DNA from: Marinobacter sp.
GTDB lineage: Bacteria; Pseudomonadota; Gammaproteobacteria; Pseudomonadales; Oleiphilaceae
Reading direction: 5' to 3'
Assembly: GCA_018066865.1 (NCBI GenBank)
Contig: JAGPVT010000138.1
Span: 1-43,291, forward strand
DNA length: 43,291 nucleotides
In this document: one piece after another, positions 27,601 through 35,688 of the stretch
How the letters are laid out: every line of letters starts with the position of its first letter
How positions within the stretch are numbered: the first letter of the stretch is position 1
Program-made: the position numbers and the translations under genes
Notes under the pieces: model-generated
Databases searched by the model: none
Told to the model about the DNA's origin: nothing
Seen by the model: the letters and a program-made list of their open reading frames with translations, nothing else

Positions 27601-27723
27601 AACAGGTCGGTAATCAGGAAAGGTTTCGCGCTTCAGGTCCGGCGCCGCAAATAAACCCGCCGCCAGCAACAGTATCAGCAGCAGGTTAGCCGCTGTCGGA
27701 TGGCCTGCAAACCAGCGGATCAT
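24622..27723 (-). CDS. RND efflux permease, AcrB/HAE1-like
   Basis: A 1033-residue RND superfamily permease with the two-fold repeat of twelve membrane helices and two large periplasmic loops. It has the signature start MIRWFAGHPTAANLLLILLL, the proton-relay pair in TM4 (GIVMDDAVVIVDN) and, in TM10, GIVVNDSILLVQF in place of the AcrB Lys/Asn. It exports hydrophobic compounds or drugs with the membrane-fusion protein encoded upstream (ATGA overlap of four bases); an outer-membrane channel is not encoded here. Sequence features place it among the less-characterised HAE branches rather than AcrB itself. Substrate unknown. Confidence 0.92.
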   Translation of the reverse strand: MIRWFAGHPTAANLLLILLLAAGLFAAPDLKRETFPDYRPVEVSIDVVYRGASAADVEDAVCRRLYDAVKGVDYLDEIECVAQDNLARATVSMEAAGDSIRFLNDIDTEVNALTDLPARAERPVVRELNRSDLVAAVAVYGDMAPNRLEDYALQLEERIMALPGVAQVALQGLSQRQWQVEVSRAVLAQYGLSAGDLALRLRQQSIDVPLGTLETPERDILLRFTDQRRSLQELADLVVVSGSGGGELTLGQIATLRETGEQPEAQIYFNNQRAVVLEVSKTLRDDSLNVLEELTTLIDAERQRIDGPLQLTLTQNMTSIVRDRLEMLVSNGIAGLALLIVVMGLFFRPRLALWAVLGLPVAFAGAFFVMSLSGLSLNMITLVALLMAIGIVMDDAVVIVDNIAVQASKGASPLDAVVEGTRQVLPGVVSSFLTTVWVFAPLAFLAGELGAVLEVLPVVLIAALFASLIEALWILPHHLKGSVSSLQADTQSRFRTAFDRHFGVFQERVGRLADRAVSWRYAVLGAVLLILLGTAGFMAGGHVSTEAMPDLDGDTLEARLLLPQGTPLARTELAAAQIADAMWHLNDVLTPKQPDESGLVNAIQVRFNYNPSAQEAGAHVATVMVDLLSAEIRTMTLDELTVAWREQIGDIPGLSSLIIQEPGFGPAGIPIEVRLQGANLEDLKATALDVSDHLAGYEAVYNIIDDLRPGKPQRTFTLTDGALASGLTAEMVAAQLRAAFLGEIADTQRIDQRDVEILVRQAERDRSSLDDLADQTILMPDGRQMPLEVVVDMHDQRDWAMITRVGGQRTVTVQANVDARKASAQSVVSDMRSKWLAEFEQRHPNVTVSFEGQVARSAETGGSIARGLMIGLLGVFVILSFQFRSYAEPFIVMLAIPLAFVGALWGHVLLGWYISMPSMIGAASLAGIVVNDSILLVQFIKENRNKGMSAIVAAGRASRDRLRAILITSTTTIAGLLPLLAETSVQSAAIKPLVISVVFGLLATTVLVLVMIPAVYVLFDDWGWTRVEPAEAE

Positions 27724-29087
27724 TGCGCAGCACCCAGTGCAAGTTGGTGCAGATGTTGTTCAAGATCCTTGTTTCGATGTGGCGTTACTTTCATGCCTGC
27801 GATGGCAGGCACAGGATCATCCGTGATCAACAGCTCACCGGCCACCAACCCATCTTCAATCACCGCCAGACCATTCTGCTCAAAGGCGACCGTCACTGGG
27901 CGCCGCTGCAGAAGGTTACCCTCTCCCAGCAGGTAGATCTCACCCTGATGCACCGCCGACGACGGCACCGCCAGCAAGGGTTTGGGGCTGTCGGCGGCAA
28001 AATTGACCTGAACATGCATATCACGCTGCAATGCGGGGCGCTCGGGCAATCGTGCGAGGTTGTATGGCTGGTCCACGGTAACGACCACCCGCCCGCTGCG
28101 TGTACCGGGATCCAGGCCACTGGCCACTCTGGTGACGCTTGCAGGCCAGCGCACGGCCGGAAAGCCGGTCAGCTCTACTTCGCTGCGGATGACCGAAAAA
28201 TCAAGCCGCTCGGTGATATCCAGCGCGGATCCCTGCGAATCAACGGGCCTCGACACGGCTTTCATGAGCCTGCGCAACATGGTCAGAGGCACCTGCGCTT
28301 CAACTTCAGCCTGTTCAATGCCGTCCGCAAGAAACAGCGGTTGCCCAATGCCCGCGTACTGGTGCTCTTCCACTTCGACAGCGCGGATGCGCAGATCATA
28401 AGGAGCAATAAAGCGAGTATCCGCAAGATCCTGACGCCCCTGCTCCAGACGCGTATTAGCGCGCTGTATCTGAGCATCAAGATACTGCTGCTTCGACGGT
28501 AACAGTGATAGCTGGTTATCCAGCGACTGTACAAGCTGACGCTGCGCAAGCGTTGCGAGCCGCTGCTCATCAAGGTGTGACTGGGACACCGAGCCGGTTT
28601 TGAGGAGACGCTCTATACGGCTGAGCTCGCCTTCAGACAACTTCAGCCGTTCACGTTCCAGCTGTAACAGGTGGCGGGTATTTTGTGTTTCTGCTTCAAG
28701 CTGGGCTTGCTCGGCCGCCAGAGAGGCCAACTCAGCTTCGGTTTCTGCAATCGCCAACTGATAGCGCGCCGGGTCCAGTGCCAGCAACAATGTGCCTGCC
28801 GGCAGCAAGGTTCCGCTGTTGAGTTCCGGATGACGTTGAACAACGCGCCCGGCGACGTTGGCCACAGCCTGCCAGGTTTGTACCGGGCGGGTAATACCAA
28901 AGCCGCGCGCAGTCAGAACAAATGGCATGGTCTGTACTTCAATTACCGTCAGGGGCATGGGTAGCGTATTCCACTCACTGTGTGCCGGCCTCTCGCGCAA
29001 GAAAATAAGAAGCACGACCAAGAGAACCCCGCCCACAAGGCCGACCAACGCCAACGATTTTCTGTTACTGAACTGCCGCAGAGCCAT
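27720..29087 (-). CDS. RND efflux periplasmic adaptor (membrane fusion protein)
   Basis: A 455-residue HlyD/AcrA-type adaptor linking the RND pump to an outer-membrane channel. It has one N-terminal transmembrane anchor (SLALVGLVGGVLLVVLLIFL) rather than a lipobox, a lipoyl/barrel-sandwich half-motif (GRVVQRHPELNSGTLLPAGT), a long coiled-coil hairpin (about residues 115-220, AETEAELASLAAEQAQLEAE onwards), and a beta-barrel part (GTRSGRVVVTVDQPYNL). First gene of the MFP-RND-TetR operon, with the candidate operator 31 bases before its ATG. Confidence 0.9.
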   Translation of the reverse strand: MALRQFSNRKSLALVGLVGGVLLVVLLIFLRERPAHSEWNTLPMPLTVIEVQTMPFVLTARGFGITRPVQTWQAVANVAGRVVQRHPELNSGTLLPAGTLLLALDPARYQLAIAETEAELASLAAEQAQLEAETQNTRHLLQLERERLKLSEGELSRIERLLKTGSVSQSHLDEQRLATLAQRQLVQSLDNQLSLLPSKQQYLDAQIQRANTRLEQGRQDLADTRFIAPYDLRIRAVEVEEHQYAGIGQPLFLADGIEQAEVEAQVPLTMLRRLMKAVSRPVDSQGSALDITERLDFSVIRSEVELTGFPAVRWPASVTRVASGLDPGTRSGRVVVTVDQPYNLARLPERPALQRDMHVQVNFAADSPKPLLAVPSSAVHQGEIYLLGEGNLLQRRPVTVAFEQNGLAVIEDGLVAGELLITDDPVPAIAGMKVTPHRNKDLEQHLHQLALGAAQ

Positions 29088-29117
29088 GGAATTTTCTCTT
29101 ATAAAGTAGTCCGATCT

Positions 29118-29143
29118 AAAGATAGTAATTAGTCACTATCTTT
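29118..29143. promoter_or_regulatory. Palindromic operator candidate for the TetR regulator
   Basis: AAAGATAGT (29118-29126) and ACTATCTTT (29135-29143) are perfect 9-bp arms around an 8-bp centre, in the divergent region between the efflux operon and the alcohol dehydrogenase. On the minus strand a promoter-like TTGCAG-17 bp-TACTAT overlaps it, so binding would block the efflux promoter. Position, symmetry and the tetR gene in the operon support an operator; the protein-DNA pairing is inference. Confidence 0.55.
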
Positions 29144-29296
29144 TCTGCAACCAATGAGTGATCGGTCTCTTTTAGCCTCAGGTGATCGACTGGACCTGAT
29201 ATTGACGTGAATCAAGGACGCCGAGTGCAGTCCGCGCATGCTTGAAATGGCAATACCTGATACTGGCAGTTCTGCACCATCAAAGGAGAAAGTGTT

Positions 29297-30328
29297 ATGA
29301 AAGCATTGGTATTTCATGGGCCTGGCAAACGCAGCTGGGAAGACAAGCCTAAGCCGGCGATCGAAAAACCCACGGACGCAGTGGTCCGCATCACCCACAC
29401 AACCATTTGCGGCACCGACCTGCACATCCTGAAAGGCGATGTGCCTGCGGTAACAGCGGGCCGCATTCTGGGTCACGAAGGCCTGGGGGTGGTGGAAGAA
29501 GTTGGTGACGGCGTAAGCAACATCAAGGTTGGCGACGAGGTATTGATATCCTGTGTCACTTCTTGCGGGCGGTGCGACTATTGCAAACGCGGCGTTTATT
29601 CCCATTGCCGCGACGGCGGCTGGATTCTCGGCCATCTGATTGACGGGACTCAGGCCGAGTATGTGCGCATCCCCCATGCAGATAACAGCCTGTATCTTTT
29701 ACCCGAAGAGATGGACCGCGCAGCGGCCGTCATGCTCAGTGACATCCTGCCCACCGGACACGAGATTGGCGCCCTCAACGGTGAAGTCAAACTCGGTGAC
29801 ACGGTGGCCATCGTCGGCGCAGGCCCCATAGGACTGGCGGCACTAATGACCTCGCGCTTCTACTCTCCGGCGCGGATCATCATGATCGACCCGGACGAGA
29901 ATCGCTTGGCCATGGCCAAAATGCTAGGCGCCACCGACACCGTAGCCCGGGACCCGATTGAGGCCATCAAAAAGCTGACCGATGGTGAAGGCGTAGACGT
30001 AGCCATGGAAGCGGTAGGCATCCCCGAAACCTTCGACATCTGCCAGAGCATTGTGCGCGCGGGCGGCCATATCGCCAACATCGGTGTGCACGGCAAGAGC
30101 GTCGAGTTCAAGCTGCAGGACTTGTGGATCAAGAACATCACCCTGCGCACCGGACTGGTCAATACCGACACTATTCCTGTGCTGATGCGGGTCGTCGAAA
30201 ATGGCGGCGTCAAGCCAGAAGAGCTGGTCACTCATCGCTTCAAACTCGACGACATCGAAAAAGCCTACGATATCTTCAGCGAAGCGGCGAAGGAGCAAGC
30301 CATCAAGATGCTGCTGACCGCCGAGTGA
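29297..30328 (+). CDS. Zinc-dependent alcohol dehydrogenase
   Basis: A 343-residue medium-chain (MDR) alcohol dehydrogenase. Catalytic zinc ligands are Cys in TTICGTDLHIL and the His-Glu of LGHEGLGVVEEVG; the structural zinc lobe is SCGRCDYCKRGVYSHC, and the NAD site is VAIVGAGPIGLAAL with Asp after the second strand (MIDPDENRL), indicating NAD(H). AAGGAG eight bases before the ATG makes the start certain. It is alone between the divergent efflux operon and the mlaA operon. The substrate is not clear; similar enzymes oxidise short alcohols or isopropanol. Confidence 0.92.
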   Translation: MKALVFHGPGKRSWEDKPKPAIEKPTDAVVRITHTTICGTDLHILKGDVPAVTAGRILGHEGLGVVEEVGDGVSNIKVGDEVLISCVTSCGRCDYCKRGVYSHCRDGGWILGHLIDGTQAEYVRIPHADNSLYLLPEEMDRAAAVMLSDILPTGHEIGALNGEVKLGDTVAIVGAGPIGLAALMTSRFYSPARIIMIDPDENRLAMAKMLGATDTVARDPIEAIKKLTDGEGVDVAMEAVGIPETFDICQSIVRAGGHIANIGVHGKSVEFKLQDLWIKNITLRTGLVNTDTIPVLMRVVENGGVKPEELVTHRFKLDDIEKAYDIFSEAAKEQAIKMLLTAE

Positions 30329-30470
30329 GGATTGAAAATCGTCTTTGGAAAATGCTCGTAAAAATTCGGCTCTTCATGTTGATGTTTCAATCGCGGCGTA
30401 AACTGCCTTTGTAACATTATGCGCCCTCACGACTCAAAGTAGCGAGCCACGAGACCGCAGAGAACACACC

Positions 30471-31226
30471 ATGAACGAATCGGAGAACCAACTGGAAGGA
30501 TTGCTTAGAGGATCCTGCAGTCGTCGGAAAGTCTATGGACGTCGTGCGACACTGATCATCTTCATCGGCAGCATCCTTCTGGGTGGTTGCGCACAGGTCG
30601 AAACACGGCAGGATCCACTTGAGCCATTTAACCGACAGATGTTTGCATTCAACGATGCGGTTGATCGCGCAATCCTGAAGCCGGTGGCGAAAGGTTATGT
30701 CAAGGTGTTGCCGGCGCCGGTACGCACAGGCGTAAGCAATGTGTTCTCCAATCTCCGTACGCCCACCACGATTATCAACCAGTTTCTGCAAGGCAAGCCG
30801 GTTGAGGGGCTACGGGACATTACCCGCTTTCTTGTTAATTCCACGGTCGGGATACTGGGCATCTTCGATGTCGCGAGTCGATCCGGCCTGGAGAAGGATG
30901 TAGAGGATTTTGGCCAGACACTGGCGGTGTGGGGCGTGCCGGCGGGGCCGTACCTCGTGGTGCCCTTTTTCGGCCCTTCCGGTTTCAGGGACGGCGCCGG
31001 AGACATCGCCGGGCTGTACACCTATCCACCCACCTATGCGGATGACGAATGGGTTTACGCGTTGTTTGCCACTGATTTTATCCAGCAGCGCGCGCAGTTG
31101 CTGGATGCTGAAAAACTCATCAGTGGCGATCGTTATCTCTTCATACGCGATGCTTACCTGCAGCGTCGTGAAGCCCTTGTTCGTGACGGAGAAGCCGATG
31201 AATCGGACCCCTTCCTCGATGACTGA
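30471..31226 (+). CDS. mlaA: MlaA (VacJ) family outer-membrane lipid-asymmetry lipoprotein
   Basis: MlaA removes misplaced phospholipid from the outer leaflet of the outer membrane and hands it to periplasmic MlaC. The 251-residue precursor has a lipobox (ILLGGC, Cys 40) after an unusually long polar start; the body has DPLEPFNRQMFAFNDAVDRA, RTPTTIINQFLQGKP, RFLVNSTVGILGIFDVA and GPYLVVPFFGPSGFRDGAG, all diagnostic of the family. Ribosome site is weak, so the start is somewhat uncertain. First gene of a three-gene operon with an RND permease and an MlaC-like protein; no mlaFEDB nearby. Confidence 0.92.
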   Translation: MNESENQLEGLLRGSCSRRKVYGRRATLIIFIGSILLGGCAQVETRQDPLEPFNRQMFAFNDAVDRAILKPVAKGYVKVLPAPVRTGVSNVFSNLRTPTTIINQFLQGKPVEGLRDITRFLVNSTVGILGIFDVASRSGLEKDVEDFGQTLAVWGVPAGPYLVVPFFGPSGFRDGAGDIAGLYTYPPTYADDEWVYALFATDFIQQRAQLLDAEKLISGDRYLFIRDAYLQRREALVRDGEADESDPFLDD

Positions 31227-31268
31227 TTGTCGTGCCCATGAAGACTCCCGTTACGTGGATGCCGCTGG

Positions 31269-33803
31269 ATGAACACATCGAATTGGCGTGGCTTCCTGCG
31301 CAACCTTATGTCCGGGCGCTACCGGCATTGCCTCGATTACCCGATCCTTATTCTGATCGCGGTCTTTGCACTCTGCTTTCTGGCATTCATGCATATCGAC
31401 GGGTTCCGCTTTGATGCGTCGGAAGATACCCTGGTCGCCGAGGGTGACCCGGATCTCGCCTACTACCGGGAGGTCAGTAGTCAGTTCGGCGGCGAGGGGT
31501 TTCTTGTCATGACCTACATGCCGCGCAACCAGGAGCTCCTGAGTGACGCGGCACTGGCCGACCTTGATGCGCTTGTCCGTCAGCTGGAACAGGTTGCGGG
31601 TGTGAAGTCTGTGGACTCCATACTCGACGCGCCGTTGTTGCAGAGCCCACCCGTGTCACTGAGTGAACTCGCCACCAATTATCGCACTCTGCAGTCGCAG
31701 GACGTGGATTATGGGCTGGCGAAAGAAGAGCTGACGACCAGCCCGTTGTTCAGGGACCTGTTGATTTCTGCAGACGGTTCCGTGACCGCGTTGCGTATCA
31801 CACTTGAGGGCGATAGCGAACTGGAGGCAGCGAGAGCCGAGCGGGACCGCTTGCAGGCGATCACGGATCCGACTGCCTCGCAACGACAACAGCGCGAAGA
31901 GGCCAAGACCCGTTATCGCGAGGTTCATGAAGCCAGCCTCGCGCAAAGGGATCAGCTCTTGTCGGAGGTCAGAGCCATTCGGGACAATCTTGGCGACGGC
32001 GTGGTGGCCCGCATCGGCGGTGTGCCCATGATCGCGGCAGACATGGTTGATTACGTGAAGCAGGATGTCATGAGCTTTGGCTTACTGGTCATCCTGCTTG
32101 TGACGATCATGCTGTTCATATTGTTCAGGCGCATTCGCTGGGTGGTTGTTCCACTGGCCAGTACCGGTGTTTCCATTTTCCTGACCATCGGCGTGCTTGG
32201 TTATCTGCGCCAGCCGACCACGGTGGTGTCGTCTAACTTCATCTCCCTGCTGGTCATCATCACCATCTCTTTCAGTATCCACCTGATATCACGCTATCGG
32301 GAACTGCGTGCAGAGTGCCCGAATGACCGACACGTCGATCTTGTATTCCGAACCATGATTGACAAGCTGGCTCCCTGCTTTTATACAGCGCTGACAACCA
32401 TAGTGGCCTTTGCCTCGCTGGTGACCAGTGACATCGTACCGGTGATGGATTTTGGCTGGATCATGAGCGTGGGGATAATAATCTCCTTTCTCGTGAGCTA
32501 CAGTTTTTTTGCCGCTATTCTGCTGCTTCTACCAAAAGGCGAGGCGAGCCCTACCCTGCATCACGAACCTGCGCTGACGCGCTGGCTTGGTGATATTTCC
32601 GTCACGAAAGCCCCCCTCCTGCTTGCGCTCATGCTGTTCCTGTTTCTGTTCGCGGCCGCTGGTATCAGTCGCCTCAGCCTCGAAAACAGGTTTGTTGACT
32701 ATTTCCGTGCCGATACAGAGATCCATGAGGGCCTTGCGTTCATAGACCGTCATCTCGGCGGCACGGTACCCATGGATATCATCCTGCGTTTTGATCCGTT
32801 CGAGGGGCAGCAACTGGACGAAAGCAGTGATTTCTTCACCGATGAAGTGGACGATTACCCGGAGCGGTACTGGTTTACGCCGGCGAAGATCGAGTACCTG
32901 GAGCAGCTACACGAATTTCTCGAAGCGCAGCCCGCGATCGGCAAGGTTCTGTCGCTCTATAATCTTGAACTCATCGCCCGCGACTTCAACGACGGCAGGC
33001 CACTCGGTGCCGTGGAACTGGTCGCGGTGCTGGATGCCGTGCCCGAAAACCTGCGGCGGGAGCTCATAGCCCCCTACGCAATGCCGCAAAGCGGGCGTTT
33101 ACGTGTCGCCATCCGGTTGCATGAGACTGATGTTGACTACCAGCTGGACAGCCTGATCCGCAATATCGAGACGTTCGCGACCACCAAAATGGATCTGGCG
33201 CCGGACCAGGTCAGAGTCACCGGCATGGCGGTACTGTTCAACGGCATGCTCAAGCACCTGTTCAACTCCCAGGCCTCGACGCTCATGTTCGTGGTGATCG
33301 CAACCCTGGTGATGCTCCTGCTACTGCTGCGCTCCCTGCGCCTTGCGGTGCTGGGGCTGATGCCCAACCTGCTGGCAGCGGCGACGGCCCTGGGCATCAT
33401 GGGGTTTGCGGGTATTCCGCTCGACATCATGACGATTACCATCGCAGCCATCATTATCGGTATCGGCGTCGACGACGCAATTCACTACCTGCATCGGTTT
33501 CGTGAGGAATACGCCCGGGTCGGCAATGCCCGGACAGCGGTTCGCAACAGCCATGCGAGCACCGGTAACGCGATCTACTACACCTCCATCACGGTGATTA
33601 TTGGCTTCTCGGTGCTGGGCTTTTCCAACTTCATGCCGACAGTTTACTTCGGTCTCATGACGGCGCTGGCCATGATGCTGGCGCTTCTGGCCAACCTGGC
33701 ACTGCTGCCAAGCCTGCTGGTTCTGGCGTATCACCGGCGTGATCGCCTGCATCCGCAGGCGAGCGGCGATGTATCACTCGACGAACAAACGGATTCATCA
33801 TGA
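31269..33803 (+). CDS. MMPL/HpnN-type RND transporter associated with MlaA and MlaC
   Basis: An 844-residue RND-superfamily protein (COG1033-like, MMPL/SSD type), probably a lipid transporter of the inner membrane. Layout: TM1 at residues 25-42, first periplasmic loop with a charged coiled-coil insert (about 187-240), five helices (about 270-422), TM7 at 449-465, second loop, and five helices (about 670-830). In the second half GIGVDDAIHYLHRF carries Asp 735 and 736; the equivalent first-half segment ITISFSIHLISRYRE has none, so only one half can relay protons. It follows mlaA by 42 bases and overlaps mlaC by four (ATGA). HpnN with the MlaC-like HpnM is the nearest precedent. Confidence 0.9.
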   Translation: MNTSNWRGFLRNLMSGRYRHCLDYPILILIAVFALCFLAFMHIDGFRFDASEDTLVAEGDPDLAYYREVSSQFGGEGFLVMTYMPRNQELLSDAALADLDALVRQLEQVAGVKSVDSILDAPLLQSPPVSLSELATNYRTLQSQDVDYGLAKEELTTSPLFRDLLISADGSVTALRITLEGDSELEAARAERDRLQAITDPTASQRQQREEAKTRYREVHEASLAQRDQLLSEVRAIRDNLGDGVVARIGGVPMIAADMVDYVKQDVMSFGLLVILLVTIMLFILFRRIRWVVVPLASTGVSIFLTIGVLGYLRQPTTVVSSNFISLLVIITISFSIHLISRYRELRAECPNDRHVDLVFRTMIDKLAPCFYTALTTIVAFASLVTSDIVPVMDFGWIMSVGIIISFLVSYSFFAAILLLLPKGEASPTLHHEPALTRWLGDISVTKAPLLLALMLFLFLFAAAGISRLSLENRFVDYFRADTEIHEGLAFIDRHLGGTVPMDIILRFDPFEGQQLDESSDFFTDEVDDYPERYWFTPAKIEYLEQLHEFLEAQPAIGKVLSLYNLELIARDFNDGRPLGAVELVAVLDAVPENLRRELIAPYAMPQSGRLRVAIRLHETDVDYQLDSLIRNIETFATTKMDLAPDQVRVTGMAVLFNGMLKHLFNSQASTLMFVVIATLVMLLLLLRSLRLAVLGLMPNLLAAATALGIMGFAGIPLDIMTITIAAIIIGIGVDDAIHYLHRFREEYARVGNARTAVRNSHASTGNAIYYTSITVIIGFSVLGFSNFMPTVYFGLMTALAMMLALLANLALLPSLLVLAYHRRDRLHPQASGDVSLDEQTDSS

Positions 33804-34459
33804 AACACATGCAAATCGTATTTCTCGCCCTGGTGGCGTTTCTTGGCACTCTTCCAGGAATTTCCCTGGCGCAGGAAAACGCCGATAATCCCTCGCACCT
33901 GATTGAGCAATCAACGCAGAAGGTATTGCAGGCTCTCGAAGCGCAAACAGGGACCGGGGAGACAGTCTCCGTGTCGGCGCTCGCCGACGAGTTGTTGTCC
34001 ATCCTGGAGCCGGTGGTGGATTTTGATTCCATCGCCCGGGGCGTCATGGGCAAATACGGCAGGACGGCGTCTGATGCCCAGATTGAAGAATTCGCGACAG
34101 TGTTCCGGGAAAGCCTGGTGTCCCTGTATGCGAGAAGCTTCAGAACCTTTGATATCCGGGAAATCCGTGTTCTCGATATGCCAGGCGATTTTGATCCCGC
34201 GACGGCGGAAAAAGCGTCAGTGGGTATGCAGGCCACCACCGCAGACGGCGAGAGCTTTTCCCTTTCGTACTCCATGCGCCGCAATGCCACGGGTAACTGG
34301 GTTGTGCGCAATATCGTGGTCGACGGGATCAATCTCGGGTTAACCTACATGAATCAGTTTGACGGCGCGATGTCGCGCCATGGCTCTATCGACAAGGTGA
34401 TCGCGCAGTGGCCAGAAGAGATGCGTGAGCAGACAGTCGTGGACAAGGACAAGGGTTGA
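33800..34459 (+). CDS. MlaC (Ttg2D) family periplasmic phospholipid-binding protein
   Basis: A 219-residue periplasmic carrier with signal peptide (MKHMQIVFLALVAFLGTLPG, cleavage near SLAQ). Family features are DFDSIARGVMGKYGRTASDA, FRESLVSLYARSF and the C-terminal VVDGINLGLTYMNQF with IDKVIAQW. MlaC proteins carry a phospholipid between MlaA and the inner membrane. Here it is translationally coupled to an RND permease in place of the MlaFEDB ABC transporter, so it probably ferries lipid between MlaA and that permease; the direction is unknown. Confidence 0.9.
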   Translation: MKHMQIVFLALVAFLGTLPGISLAQENADNPSHLIEQSTQKVLQALEAQTGTGETVSVSALADELLSILEPVVDFDSIARGVMGKYGRTASDAQIEEFATVFRESLVSLYARSFRTFDIREIRVLDMPGDFDPATAEKASVGMQATTADGESFSLSYSMRRNATGNWVVRNIVVDGINLGLTYMNQFDGAMSRHGSIDKVIAQWPEEMREQTVVDKDKG

Positions 34460-34537
34460 TGACACAGAGCTGACAAGTGCTCAGACCATCACCACTATCT
34501 GAAGCCTCCGCCTGGGCCGACGTTATGCCGGTGGCTA

Positions 34538-34566
34538 TTGCAAAACCCCCGGTGAGCCTGTATGCT
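34538..34566 (+). promoter_or_regulatory. Candidate promoter of the serine hydrolase gene
   Basis: TTGCAA (34538-34543) and TATGCT (34561-34566) are separated by the ideal 17 bases, each 4/6 to consensus, in the 178-bp gap after mlaC. The palindrome at 34594-34615 lies just downstream of the expected start point. Confidence 0.4.
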
Positions 34567-34593
34567 ATCGTGTGCTCATTTTCTCTATCTTTA

Positions 34594-34615
34594 AAAACGA
34601 AAAACTTTTCGTTTT
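34594..34615. promoter_or_regulatory. Perfect 10-bp-arm palindrome before the serine hydrolase
   Basis: AAAACGAAAA (34594-34603) is mirrored exactly by TTTTCGTTTT (34606-34615) with two bases between. It ends 22 bases before the ATG at 34638. It may be an operator, or an AT-rich bidirectional hairpin ending the mlaC transcript; the stem is A-T rich, so I favour protein binding. Confidence 0.4.
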
Positions 34616-34637
34616 CCTCCTCTCTTATTCGTGAAAT

Positions 34638-35606
34638 TTGATGATATCGGTAATTCGCCAACACACTTTTCTCTGCATAGCGGTACTATTGTCAGTACTG
34701 GTGAGCTCTGTCATTTCCGGTGACGCTCGGGCGGTCATTAGCACTGACACCCAGGCTACTCAGCCGCTGTATTCGCACTCGGAAGCCGTAAACTGGCCGC
34801 GACTGCAGGAGACCGACGATCCATGGCTACAAAATGCCCTGAATCGGAAGCTCGATCAACTGGATCTGCTCAAGCAGTGCAAAAGTGAGAAGTTGATGAT
34901 CGCATTGGTAGATATTACCAATCCGGCACGGCCGCGCATGGCTTCTTACAACAACGACAACATGATTTATGCTGCCAGTCTGCCAAAGATCGCCATCATG
35001 CTGGGGGCGTTCCAGGCGGCCAAGAATGGGCGGCTGGTCATGGATGAGGAGCTGGAGACGCTGATCCGTCGGATGATCAAGGTCTCCTCCAATACGGCCG
35101 CGACACAAGTACTGGAACGGGTAGGAATCGATTACCTGGCTGAGGTACTGACCTCGGAACGCTACCTGCTGTACGATGCCGACCGCAACGGTGGCCTGTG
35201 GGTCGGCAAACCCTACGCCAAGGAACCCGCTTCGCGCCGCGACCCTCTGCACAATTTATCCCACGGTGCGACCTCCTTTGAAGTCGCACGGTTTTACTAT
35301 CTGCTGGAAACCGGGCGTCTGGTATCACCAGAGGCATCAGTCAGGATGAAGGCCATACTGGCGGACTCGTCCATCAACCACAAGTTCGTTCGCGGTCTCA
35401 ATGAGGCGCGCCCGGGGTCGAAAATTTTCCGCAAATCGGGCAGTTGGGGTAACTATCATGCCGACAGTGCCCTCGTCGAGCGGGACGGGCGAAAATACAT
35501 TGCCGTAGCGCTGGCTAACAACCCTTTGGCCGGTGGATGGCTGCCACGCCTGATTGTCGGTCTGGACGATATTATTTTCGATCCGGAGAACATCGCCCGG
35601 GACTAA
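34638..35606 (+). CDS. Exported serine hydrolase, class A beta-lactamase-like fold
   Basis: A 322-residue protein of the penicillin-binding/beta-lactamase superfamily with an N-terminal signal (TFLCIAVLLSVLVSSVISGDARA). All three active-site motifs are present: SLPK (Ser 114, Lys 117), SSN (150-152) and KSG (266-268). That predicts a periplasmic serine peptidase, esterase or beta-lactamase-type enzyme; the substrate is not predictable. There is no good ribosome site before the ATG at 34638. It runs towards a second, longer serine hydrolase on the opposite strand with the same three motifs, and belongs with the dikinase/transporter cluster by neighbourhood. Confidence 0.85.
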   Translation: MMISVIRQHTFLCIAVLLSVLVSSVISGDARAVISTDTQATQPLYSHSEAVNWPRLQETDDPWLQNALNRKLDQLDLLKQCKSEKLMIALVDITNPARPRMASYNNDNMIYAASLPKIAIMLGAFQAAKNGRLVMDEELETLIRRMIKVSSNTAATQVLERVGIDYLAEVLTSERYLLYDADRNGGLWVGKPYAKEPASRRDPLHNLSHGATSFEVARFYYLLETGRLVSPEASVRMKAILADSSINHKFVRGLNEARPGSKIFRKSGSWGNYHADSALVERDGRKYIAVALANNPLAGGWLPRLIVGLDDIIFDPENIARD

Positions 35607-35688
35607 GGCGGCGATGGCAATCGTAAGCCCGGAGCGCTACCTACGGAAGGGCTCGTTCATTTTCCACCTGTCATAATTAACGCCTTTT

